Shown here piece after piece: positions 13,370 through 20,447 of a DNA stretch of 40,733 nt (positions are counted from its first letter, which is position 1; every line of letters starts with the position of its first letter). The DNA comes from a virus. Made by a program: the position numbers and the translations under genes. The stretch covers positions 1 to 40,733 of IMG/VR virus record IMGVR_UViG_3300032322_002259. One strand, written 5' to 3'. Below the pieces are notes generated by a model that worked only from the letters and a program-made list of their open reading frames with translations, was not told the origin of the DNA and searched no databases.

Positions 13370-14423
13370 CAGTGCCGGAGTTAATATTTTGATTTGGAGA
13401 AAGCGTATAGGTCTTAACACCGTTATAGCTTACCCCAGAGTATGTGATTCCGGTTATCCCGCCTAACGAATCGGTAGCAGTGACGGTGATATTAAGATCG
13501 TTAGCTGGAGATTCACCTCCTAGATTTGATCCTAAAATAGTCAACACCTGTCCTATCGAATAAGATTTTCCTCTGTTACCAATGTTAACAATATAATTTC
13601 CCAGGATAGTTTGTTGTATAGTGAAACTAGCTATTGTGTTAGGAGTAGTGGGTTGATGTTTTATTCTTAGCCAGTTCCATTTTCCTGTTACGTTAATGTA
13701 TTCTAGATTAGATTCGTTGTAATTTTTTATAGATACATCTGACCAAACGTGAGGAACTCCGCCTTCACTTAAACTTCCCTGAACAGTCACAGTTCCGGTA
13801 TAATTTCTCATATATAATTGGAATGTATGTAATGAATTTCCTGTTGTTGTTTCAGGATTAGAATTTATGATGCTACTGATATAATATGCCGGATCTCCAT
13901 ATCCTGTAGTAGCGGGATTAATATAGTCAAACTTGTTAATAACAGTGCTAGACATTAAGTTTCCGTTAATGTCTCCATTTACCTCAATCAGTCCAGACAC
14001 TTCATATTGAGCATCAACATATAAAGGAGATTTTGAAGAAACTGTATAATTGTTATTGTCTATATAGGTTCTAGATTCTTGTGTTAATGAATAGTTATAA
14101 AATCCTAAATCTAGATCTCTAACTTGATTTTCTGTAAGGGTGACATAGACTTTACCCGTCGATGCGGACTGTAAAGTACAATCTTGTTCAATGATTAGTT
14201 CTTGTGTATCAACTGAAACTAGTTTAAAAACTATATAAGAGTTTTCTATACTAGTTGCTTTCTCGTCTGAATTTCTTACCTGGAAATCGATCCTATTATC
14301 TACACTTCTGTATATTTTTAAATTTCTGTTATACACTCTACGATACCTCTCTGTTTTCCAGGTGCCGAGATTTGTAAATACATCAACTTTGTTTGGATAT
14401 AAATAAACTGAGTTAAGTTGCAT
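13347..14423 (-). CDS. Virion structural protein, BppU-like N-terminal domain
   Basis: A 358-aa beta-rich, Asn/Thr/Ser/Tyr-rich protein. Residues 30-120 ('IDFQVRNSDEKA' to 'GFYNYSLTQES') have the length and spacing of the N-terminal domain of BppU-like baseplate proteins. The C-terminal 70 residues carry 'YSIGQVLTILGSNLGG', the 'GxGYxxGDxLxIxGxxLGG' element common in tail and fibre proteins of marine phages. So probably a baseplate or fibre-associated component; the exact site is unknown. It has a late promoter (GATAAATA, 14445-14452) and TAAGG ribosome site. Confidence 0.75.
   Translation of the reverse strand: MQLNSVYLYPNKVDVFTNLGTWKTERYRRVYNRNLKIYRSVDNRIDFQVRNSDEKATSIENSYIVFKLVSVDTQELIIEQDCTLQSASTGKVYVTLTENQVRDLDLGFYNYSLTQESRTYIDNNNYTVSSKSPLYVDAQYEVSGLIEVNGDINGNLMSSTVINKFDYINPATTGYGDPAYYISSIINSNPETTTGNSLHTFQLYMRNYTGTVTVQGSLSEGGVPHVWSDVSIKNYNESNLEYINVTGKWNWLRIKHQPTTPNTIASFTIQQTILGNYIVNIGNRGKSYSIGQVLTILGSNLGGESPANDLNITVTATDSLGGITGITYSGVSYNGVKTYTLSPNQNINSGTVDKILYR
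14398..14405 (+). promoter_or_regulatory. T4-type late promoter (+)
   Basis: Perfect TATAAATA inside the start of the opposite-strand structural gene, 48 bases before the + strand ATG at 14454. It forms an overlapping divergent pair with the minus-strand late element at 14445-14452. Confidence 0.75.
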
Positions 14424-14444
14424 ACCTTAGCGGACCTTTATGCA

Positions 14445-14452
14445 TATTTATC
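14445..14452 (-). promoter_or_regulatory. T4-type late promoter (-)
   Basis: GATAAATA on the minus strand, 21 bases before the structural protein's ATG (14423), the normal distance for late genes of this phage type. Confidence 0.75.
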
Positions 14453-14453
14453 T

Positions 14454-14825
14454 ATGAGAATAACAGAAAACCTACAAGAAAATTTTCCATTTATCAGCGT
14501 AATAACACACGTAAACCAAGAGTATGTGGGCGTTATTATAAATCAGGATCAGCAGATCACCAGTTTCTACGATTATACATCTATCAAGAGCGATTGGGAA
14601 AAATCTAAGTTTTTAGAACTTGGTGAAGCCTGGTGGTGGGAAAGTAATCGTCAAATCCCTATTAATATTTTCTTGCATCGAGAAATCGGGCCTTTTAAAT
14701 ATGCCATTAAAAACTTCAGCACAAAAGACGTTAAAATATTATTAGGACCGTGTACTAGCTTAAATGATATTATAGTTAAAAGAATTAAAAGAAAGTCTAT
14801 AACACTAATTAGAAAAGCAACTTAA
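14454..14825 (+). CDS. Unknown 123-aa protein
   Basis: I start it at ATG 14454 (MRITENLQENFPFISVITH) rather than 14418, because the earlier start lies within the divergent promoter region. Strand-rich N-terminus 'YVGVIINQDQQITSFYDY', a central Trp-rich helix 'GEAWWWESNRQIPINIFL', and 'ILLGPCTSLNDIIVKRIKRKS' at the end. No catalytic motif seen. Conserved-looking small proteins of this shape occur in marine T4-like phages without assigned function. Late-promoter driven; converges on the mini-DnaE gene with a 4-base overlap. Confidence 0.7.
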   Translation: MRITENLQENFPFISVITHVNQEYVGVIINQDQQITSFYDYTSIKSDWEKSKFLELGEAWWWESNRQIPINIFLHREIGPFKYAIKNFSTKDVKILLGPCTSLNDIIVKRIKRKSITLIRKAT

Positions 14826-15403
14826 CTATATCCGTAACTTATTTGTTCACAAATTAAATTCATCTGAACAACAACAGCCATAGCATATGCAGTAGCATGG
14901 CTTTTCTTGAAATAATATTCATCGTTGTTTGGTTTTTGCCAAACCTCGTTCAAGATCCTCGACCAGCTTTCTCCAACTAGATATCTCTTGGCAGGTCGAA
15001 TCATCGCTAGAATCGCTGCCAATTCCTCCACTGTCTTCGGTTTCATTTGTCGTAATATACCACCATGCCCGTTGACGTGAAAGAGCAAGTTGACGAAAGA
15101 GTCGTCTTCTAGAAGATCCCATAATGGCTCCTGATTCATTAGGTATTCTAAATGATTTTCATCTCGAACACCTTTGTATATTCCAACATTTAGAAAATCT
15201 ATTTTAAAAAAACCTTTGTCTTCTGCTTCGTTGTAAGGAACAGCACAGAGGTTTTCTTCTGCGTATACAGGTACCTGATGAAAATACACACCTGTGTTAT
15301 GTTTGATTAGTTTTTCATTTTCTAATCGACTAGCAGGTATTGTCTTAAAAAATTTAAGAGCTTGGTCTCTATCAATAAAATCTATATCAATGTCGGGCAT
15401 CAT
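14822..15403 (-). CDS. Miniature DnaE-like (Pol III alpha-like) protein
   Basis: A 193-aa protein carrying several DnaE landmarks in the right order: PDIDIDF (3-9, cf. PDFDVDF with the two catalytic Asp), TGVY (37-40), KIDFLN (67-72, cf. KFDFLGL with the third catalytic Asp), 'VEELAAILAMIRPAKR' (125-140, cf. the 'ALYRPG' segment) and 'FKKSHATAYA' (165-174, cf. 'F..SHAAAYA'). Cellular DnaE is over 1,000 aa; PHP, most of the fingers, HhH and OB parts are missing. Similar short proteins exist in T4-like cyanophages. Activity unknown; it may be a structural remnant, regulator or transferase. It overlaps the 74-aa gene by 4 bases. Confidence 0.75.
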   Translation of the reverse strand: MMPDIDIDFIDRDQALKFFKTIPASRLENEKLIKHNTGVYFHQVPVYAEENLCAVPYNEAEDKGFFKIDFLNVGIYKGVRDENHLEYLMNQEPLWDLLEDDSFVNLLFHVNGHGGILRQMKPKTVEELAAILAMIRPAKRYLVGESWSRILNEVWQKPNNDEYYFKKSHATAYAMAVVVQMNLICEQISYGYS

Positions 15404-15624
15404 TGTAATCTTGTCGTTTCAAAAAGTAGCAAAGGCAATGTATCTGCCAAAAATTGAGCGTATTCTTCGGCATCTTCGTGATCATCAAAACCGGAAAACT
15501 TCACATATACATCCGGAGCATCTTCTGCTACTACTACTTCTATATCGATATCATCTCTAGAAATAAATTCTTCATTTTCGGATAATTCTTCTACTACGAC
15601 TGGTTCTTGTTTTCGTTTAGGCAT
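15400..15624 (-). CDS. Acidic 74-aa protein
   Basis: MPKRKQEPVVVEELSENEEF then 'VYVKFSGFDDHEDAEEYAQFLADTLPLLL'. Strongly acidic with a basic N-terminus; 'KFSGFDDHEDAEEYAQFL' suggests a strand-helix unit. It starts with a TAATG overlap with the zinc-finger gene and ends over the mini-DnaE start codons, so the three are translationally coupled. Function unknown. Confidence 0.7.
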   Translation of the reverse strand: MPKRKQEPVVVEELSENEEFISRDDIDIEVVVAEDAPDVYVKFSGFDDHEDAEEYAQFLADTLPLLLFETTRLQ

Positions 15625-16307
15625 TATAAAATTTTCGCCTCCTTGACGATATCTCTTACTAACTCGATGTCTGCTGGCAAGGCCTTAAATTTTCTAACCC
15701 AGAACGTTGGATCTATTATTTGAGAAATAATTTCTAACTGTTCGTCGTTCATCTTTTTAAGCATATCTTTGCCAGACTTTGTATTTAACACCAGCCAAGG
15801 GCTCACTAAACCCTCTTTTATATCGTGTGTTGATCTGTTCAAATTTACATACTGAAAGTAGTGTTCCCATACAGAATTATTTTTGTCAGCCCAATCCATC
15901 ATCGTCTTTATTGACCGTTGTACTGCGCTTTCGGCAGGTTCTGTTTTGATGAGATCTGTGATATATGTTTCATACAGTTCGTCTCTACACCAGTGGTCTA
16001 ATTTAACCCCGCTTTTAATTACAAAGTCGATAAACCTTTCTGGATTTATAGGAGCAGTATTAACTAAAAAACTACCAAATTTTATAAATGCAGTGTAGTA
16101 TGGACTAGAGGCGAAATCATCAAACGTTTTTTGTGATTTGCCTTTCTGTGTAATATCATAAAATCGTTGATAGGTCAATAAACCTGCTTGAACGTGCTTT
16201 TCAGTTTTACTTAGATGTCTACGCTTTTGTTCGCAGATATGCACAGCCAAAGTTTTTTCCTTGGCAAAGAATTTCGAACAGTATTCACACTTATAACTTA
16301 ATTCCAT
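15624..16307 (-). CDS. Zinc-finger protein conserved in marine T4-like phages
   Basis: Start chosen at ATG 16307 (MELSYKCEYCSKFFAKEKTL) giving 227 aa; the longer frame overlaps the previous gene by about 100 bases. Residues C7-x2-C10-x12-H23 with C25 or H31 make a C2H2/C2HC finger. The remaining 200 residues are helical ('FDDFASSPYYTAFIKFGSF', 'LVSPWLVLNTKSGKDML', 'IIDPTFWVRKFKALPADIELV') and match no domain I can name. A nucleic-acid role is inferred from the finger and the proximity to replication genes. Confidence 0.7.
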   Translation of the reverse strand: MELSYKCEYCSKFFAKEKTLAVHICEQKRRHLSKTEKHVQAGLLTYQRFYDITQKGKSQKTFDDFASSPYYTAFIKFGSFLVNTAPINPERFIDFVIKSGVKLDHWCRDELYETYITDLIKTEPAESAVQRSIKTMMDWADKNNSVWEHYFQYVNLNRSTHDIKEGLVSPWLVLNTKSGKDMLKKMNDEQLEIISQIIDPTFWVRKFKALPADIELVRDIVKEAKIL

Positions 16308-16800
16308 TGATTGTTTTTTTATCCCAACCAAGGTCCTCGCAGTATTTTTTAATTTCTTTGTCGGTTGTTGTAATTGCAAGTGTTTCAATGTCTGACCTTT
16401 TCATATTAGGAAAAAGTTGAGATAAAAATTCCTCTTTTTTATTTTTTTCTTTCTTAAGAGGTAACCATTCGTGAAAGTATGTCTGCTTTTTTTCGTTACT
16501 GCATACACATAAGCTCACCCATTGTAACTTAGGATGTTTGGATATTTCGTTCCAATTTTTATTATAATATTCATTGACGGTTAAAAGAAAATGTTCTTTT
16601 TCTTCTCTAGAAGGTCGTTTGACTTGAACATAAGGATTTGCAGTCACTGAGACATTACTGATATACCTGTTAAGGTTCCACAGGTCTCCTTTAATCTCTT
16701 TACGCCCATCTTCAGTGGCTGCATCCCAAAGCTCTTTGACCCCCATATCTACAGCAGGGATCATGTCTTTGAATAGATCTACGTGTTTATTTTGTCCCAT
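16291..16800 (-). CDS. Conserved unknown phage protein, 169 aa
   Basis: Opening 'DLFKDMIPAVDMGVKELWDAATEDGRKEI' and 'LNRYISNV', then 'NEYYNKNWNEISKHPKLQWVSLCVCS' and a Lys-rich C-terminus. From memory this matches a conserved hypothetical of T4-like marine phages that neighbours the zinc-finger protein. I considered the clamp-loader small subunit gp62 but the recognisable gp62 motifs are absent. It overlaps both neighbours (14 and 17 bases). Confidence 0.7.
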   Translation of the reverse strand: MGQNKHVDLFKDMIPAVDMGVKELWDAATEDGRKEIKGDLWNLNRYISNVSVTANPYVQVKRPSREEKEHFLLTVNEYYNKNWNEISKHPKLQWVSLCVCSNEKKQTYFHEWLPLKKEKNKKEEFLSQLFPNMKRSDIETLAITTTDKEIKKYCEDLGWDKKTINGIKL

Positions 16801-17062
16801 CTTGTTTGCTCAGTTCGTATATTATTTTAACACGATCTAGAGCATCTTGCAAGAGCTTATTGGTTTTAGATTCCCGATGGATATCGCCCCAAAGTTTGCT
16901 GTCCATTATGTGATCGTGCAAAGGTCGTCCGTCAGATGTCCTAGAATCATAATTCCAGCCAACTTCTACTCTGGTGGCAGGGTCGGCACCGAATTCTCTG
17001 GCATACACAGTACCGCCTACTCGTTCATATATGTAAGTCGCACCCGGTGTCAAATTTCCCAT
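16787..17062 (-). CDS. Conserved unknown 91-aa protein
   Basis: MGNLTPGATYIYERVGGTVYAREFGADP, 'RTSDGRPLHDHIMDSKLWGDIHRES' and 'LLQDALDRVKIIYELSKQDG'. The two-part layout (small beta unit, then helix) looks like a well-conserved phage hypothetical, seen by me in T4-like marine phages without a function. AAAGG ribosome site. First gene after the sugar epimerase on the same strand, one base apart from its stop. Confidence 0.7.
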   Translation of the reverse strand: MGNLTPGATYIYERVGGTVYAREFGADPATRVEVGWNYDSRTSDGRPLHDHIMDSKLWGDIHRESKTNKLLQDALDRVKIIYELSKQDGTK

Positions 17063-17063
17063 A

Positions 17064-17897
17064 TCATACCTTTAATAAATCATCCATTGTGTATAGTTTC
17101 TGCATAAAACTAGAAGGATTATCTAATACACTTCTTTCTAAATCTCCAGCCCTTCTTGGGCATATGTTTACTGCGAAGTCGCAGTTGTTAACACGTTTAT
17201 AAATTTCAACCATTTGCTTTACAGTTGTTCCTACACCGTGGCCGAGATTTTCTATTTGATTAGAAGAATGTTCTATACCTTTAATAACACTATAACATAT
17301 TTCATTGACATGTGTATAGTCTCTCACAGCCGAACCGTCTTCGGTATTATAATCATCCCCAAACAGGTTAAAAACTCCTGTTTTTTGAGCATTCATTAAA
17401 TTCCACATTAAGCCGTCAACATTAGTGGGATCTATGCCGTCGGTACCTGTTACATTATAGAACCTAAAAGTTGTATAGGGAATATTTTTTTCTGTACAAA
17501 ATTGTCTTACTACGTCTTCTGCACCTCGTTTACTAATACCGTAAGGATTATTCATCGGACCTGCTGATCCTGTACTAGCATGAACGAATCTTTTGAATTT
17601 TAAATTTTTTAATACATTTAAGGTTCCTAGAGTATTAGTCAAATAATATAGTGTAGGATTTAAAACACTTCTACCTACAGCAACTTCGGCTGCTAAATGA
17701 ATTACACAATCAAACTCAAGATCTGAGTATATCCATTCATTAGTATTTCTAATATCTTCTATTACAAAGTTTTCAATATCGATTTTTGGAATATCTTTAT
17801 CTAGCCCATATAATTCATAGGTATTTTGTTTTTGTAGGATTTTCGTGAGATGAGATCCTATATATCCGGAGTTTCCGGTGATTAAAATTTTCTTCAT
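17064..17897 (-). CDS. GalE-like NAD-dependent sugar epimerase
   Basis: Start at ATG 17897 (MKKILITGNS), one base after the previous stop; the upstream TTG is less likely. 277 aa extended SDR: GNSGYIGSHL (8-17) binds NAD, Y119-x3-K123 is the catalytic pair, 'EDGSAVRDYTHVNEI' corresponds to the GalE 'DGTxVRDYIHVxDL' substrate motif, and 'RRAGDLERS' the 'RxGDxxxx' end. GalE interconverts UDP-glucose and UDP-galactose (about 340 aa in bacteria), so this is a shortened version. The substrate is not certain. Last gene of the glycan island. Confidence 0.88.
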   Translation of the reverse strand: MKKILITGNSGYIGSHLTKILQKQNTYELYGLDKDIPKIDIENFVIEDIRNTNEWIYSDLEFDCVIHLAAEVAVGRSVLNPTLYYLTNTLGTLNVLKNLKFKRFVHASTGSAGPMNNPYGISKRGAEDVVRQFCTEKNIPYTTFRFYNVTGTDGIDPTNVDGLMWNLMNAQKTGVFNLFGDDYNTEDGSAVRDYTHVNEICYSVIKGIEHSSNQIENLGHGVGTTVKQMVEIYKRVNNCDFAVNICPRRAGDLERSVLDNPSSFMQKLYTMDDLLKV

Positions 17898-17898
17898 A

Positions 17899-18549
17899 TT
17901 ATTTTCCAAGAGGGTAAAGGTGTCTTAGTTTACTTTTATAATGAACAATTTTTACTCCTACCGGTCTAACTTTATCGGCATGTTTTCCTTGTTTATAAAA
18001 ATTGTTGTATATTTCACATTTAAAAACTTTTATTTTAACTCCGTCTCTTACTACTGTTTTATCTCTATCCTGAGTGTTTACCTTGCATAGTTCATTTAGG
18101 GGAGGTTGATCACTGACGCCTTTGTCAGATAATTTTTTCCATCTTTCTACAAAATCTTTTGCAGCCGGTGTTTTCCTAATAAAAACTATACCGGCATTAA
18201 TCGGTAATTGATGTTCGACGGCCTTGGGTGCTCTTACTGTAACACCTATGTCGTAGTCTTGAGCAATGTCATCTATGTTTTGATATATCAACGCATCGGC
18301 ATCTAACCATACAAGATATTCTCCATCTTTAATTGATTCGAGCGCATCTGCTATTATGTGAGGTTTGCAAGGAATCTTGGCATTAACTTCATCACTAACT
18401 CTGCCAGTAAACGGTTTGCCAAAACCTAAATTGCCTAGGTCGTAGGCTATTATAGGATAACCTAGTTTTTCAGTCCATCGTATGCCTTGTTCAACATACG
18501 GTTTAAAATTCGAATCTCCTGCAATCACAACTGTAATATCGTTTCTCAT
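17899..18549 (-). CDS. GT-A glycosyltransferase-like protein
   Basis: A 216-aa protein with strand 'TVVIAGDSNFKPYV' then 'YLVWLDADALIY' (D83-x-D85), the DxD metal/nucleotide-sugar site of GT-A enzymes. 'LPINAGIVFIRKTPAAKDFVERW' and 'SDQPPLNELC' resemble the acceptor-side features of the nucleotide-diphospho-sugar transferase/GT8-like group. Probably adds a sugar in the glycan made by this island. Starts over the stop of the amidotransferase gene. Confidence 0.75.
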   Translation of the reverse strand: MRNDITVVIAGDSNFKPYVEQGIRWTEKLGYPIIAYDLGNLGFGKPFTGRVSDEVNAKIPCKPHIIADALESIKDGEYLVWLDADALIYQNIDDIAQDYDIGVTVRAPKAVEHQLPINAGIVFIRKTPAAKDFVERWKKLSDKGVSDQPPLNELCKVNTQDRDKTVVRDGVKIKVFKCEIYNNFYKQGKHADKVRPVGVKIVHYKSKLRHLYPLGK

Positions 18550-19862
18550 ACTCTTTTACTTTTTCCGCCTTTTTCGGTTACGTGAAATCCTCTTTTTTCA
18601 CCACTTTCATAAGGAAATTGATTTATCCTAAGATATTCGTCTAAACAACTTTTATATTTGCTGTTTTTTAACTTAGGGGATAACCATAAAAATTCCTGGA
18701 CTAAATTATTATCTAAGAAAGGGTAACGAGTTTCTATACCAAAGTGACCAGCTACATATTCTTCTTTGTTGAGATATTGAACCTGGGTACCATCGTAAAA
18801 ACTATGCCACGGCCAAAATCCGTTTAAGTCTTCCGGAAACTGTCCGCCAAAACCACTGTGTTTATATATTTTTCTACCACCAAATCCGTAGTCGCTGATA
18901 ATTTCGTCAGCTCCCTGGCCAGAAAAATAAATTCGTCTATTATCTTGTCTAGCTCGATTACAGATAGCAGATAACCCCATCGAAGCTTGATCACCTTTTA
19001 TATCGTAACCATTATAATTAAAATTTTCGCAGTTAGAGTTTAACTCTTGTTTCCATTTCTGAAATTCTTCAGAGGACAAAGAAAATGCTTCAGTGGTATT
19101 AATTTTTTGTAATCTTGCACTTAATACTTCAGGATTTTCATTATTGATAATTGTGTATGCTTTGAAATTTGCATTTTGTTTTTGCAGTTCACAGGCTATG
19201 GCTCCGCTGTCATATCCTGAGCTCATTCCACAAAACATACGATGCGTAGTGTTAGCTGTTCTTTTCTTAATGCTAGCTGTAAAAGCTTCAATCCATCCGT
19301 CAAAAGATGTTTTAAATTGATTTAAATCGAATTGTCTATTTGTGTATTGATTGATCTTCTCACCAGTGCGAAGATTATAGATCTCCGTGGTATTGCCTTT
19401 TAATTTTTTTCCGTTAGTGAACCCTAAGCCCTGAAGCTGACTATTATAAGAAGCAGCACAAAACTCTGAACGATTAAATTCATACCATAGAGGTTTACAA
19501 GCAAACGTATCTGTGGCAATGATAACTTTATTATTTTTAAAATCAACAAGACAAATAGCAAACTCTCCGTCTAGAGATTTAACAAATTCGTCTCCTTGAT
19601 TTAGATACAGATCAATTAGGCATTCACCGTCACTACGATAAGATCCAAAAGCACTATAGTTATAGATTTCGCCATTAAAAGTACAAACAACATCGCCCTT
19701 AATAAAGGGCTGAGGAGTTACTTCACCGGTAATGTGTAAAAGGTTGTGTAAAAATTCTACACCGTTTACAGTTTTCGAATTAGTTAAATCAGGACCACGT
19801 CTTTGGCAAAATTTGTTTACCTTCGATAACCCCAATCTCGATGTTACACCAAATCCACACAT
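18546..19862 (-). CDS. Asparagine-synthetase-type glutamine amidotransferase
   Basis: A 438-aa AsnB-family protein. Glutaminase domain: Cys2 nucleophile (MCGFG), RRGPD (21-25), NGEIYN (63-68). ATP-pyrophosphatase domain: MSSGYDSG (213-220) equals the 'SGGxDS' loop, later 'FSGQGADEI' and 'ETRYPFLDNNLVQEFLW'. E. coli AsnB is 554 aa, so the C-terminal helices are short. The family makes Asn or amidates other acids such as sugar uronates and peptidoglycan acids. Next to a nucleotide-sugar dehydrogenase, amidation of a uronic acid is the attractive inference. Confidence 0.88.
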   Translation of the reverse strand: MCGFGVTSRLGLSKVNKFCQRRGPDLTNSKTVNGVEFLHNLLHITGEVTPQPFIKGDVVCTFNGEIYNYSAFGSYRSDGECLIDLYLNQGDEFVKSLDGEFAICLVDFKNNKVIIATDTFACKPLWYEFNRSEFCAASYNSQLQGLGFTNGKKLKGNTTEIYNLRTGEKINQYTNRQFDLNQFKTSFDGWIEAFTASIKKRTANTTHRMFCGMSSGYDSGAIACELQKQNANFKAYTIINNENPEVLSARLQKINTTEAFSLSSEEFQKWKQELNSNCENFNYNGYDIKGDQASMGLSAICNRARQDNRRIYFSGQGADEIISDYGFGGRKIYKHSGFGGQFPEDLNGFWPWHSFYDGTQVQYLNKEEYVAGHFGIETRYPFLDNNLVQEFLWLSPKLKNSKYKSCLDEYLRINQFPYESGEKRGFHVTEKGGKSKRV

Positions 19863-19863
19863 A

Positions 19864-20445
19864 TTATACCTTTACAAAAAGCATCCCTGTATCTTTGATA
19901 TGGTGTGCTTTGGTAGATGAAGCAATTCTTTGTAACTCTCGAGAATCCGGTGTCAGTTCTTTGTATCCTCTATCGGCTAATTGATTTAACCAATATTCTG
20001 TAGGTTGACAATTTACGTGGTGATGACCTTCTTGACCCGGAAGTCCGTGAGTCATAAACAGATATTTGCCAGAACAGATAGTATCTAATAAATTATTGAT
20101 ATATTTTTCTTCGATATGTTCGACTACTTCTATGCAATTTACTAAATCTACATCTTTACTATACGAACCTTCAGTTAAATCACACAACACGGTAGGATAA
20201 ACAGAGTTTTTAATGTTATCTTCTAATCCGTCAACCGCTGTTGTTTGCAGACCTTGACTAGCAAACCATTTAGCCGCGTGTCCTCGCCCAGATCCAACAT
20301 CCATTACTGATTTTATATTATATTTTTTAATTATATAAGTCCACACTGCCGGACAGTATGTGCTGGGATTTACTTCGATAAAGTTTCCGCCTAAATGAGG
20401 TTTATTCGGATCTAACGCTTCTGTGTATTTTTTCTTCTTAGCCAT
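19864..20445 (-). CDS. SAM-dependent methyltransferase
   Basis: Start at ATG 20445 (MAKKKKYTEALDPNKPH) after GGATAAAA; the longer frame runs into the upstream gene. 193 aa: motif I 'SVMDVGSGRGHAAKWFAS', 'TTAVDGLED' (post-I), 'DLVNCIEVVEHIEEK' with the HxE-type motif, 'KYLFMTHGLPGQEGHHHVN' at the end of strand 5. This matches methyltransferase domain family 11/23-like enzymes in sugar and lipid modification clusters. Substrate probably a sugar, inferred from context. Confidence 0.8.
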   Translation of the reverse strand: MAKKKKYTEALDPNKPHLGGNFIEVNPSTYCPAVWTYIIKKYNIKSVMDVGSGRGHAAKWFASQGLQTTAVDGLEDNIKNSVYPTVLCDLTEGSYSKDVDLVNCIEVVEHIEEKYINNLLDTICSGKYLFMTHGLPGQEGHHHVNCQPTEYWLNQLADRGYKELTPDSRELQRIASSTKAHHIKDTGMLFVKV

Positions 20446-20447
20446 TT

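Noticed and set aside
13900-14420. Repeat array in the structural protein gene
   Set aside because: The Asn/Thr-rich protein looks repetitive but shows no exact repeated DNA unit by eye.
16291-16800. Clamp-loader small subunit (gp62)
   Set aside because: The opening 'LFKDMI' tempted the call, but the typical gp62 internal and C-terminal motifs are missing, so I leave it as unknown.
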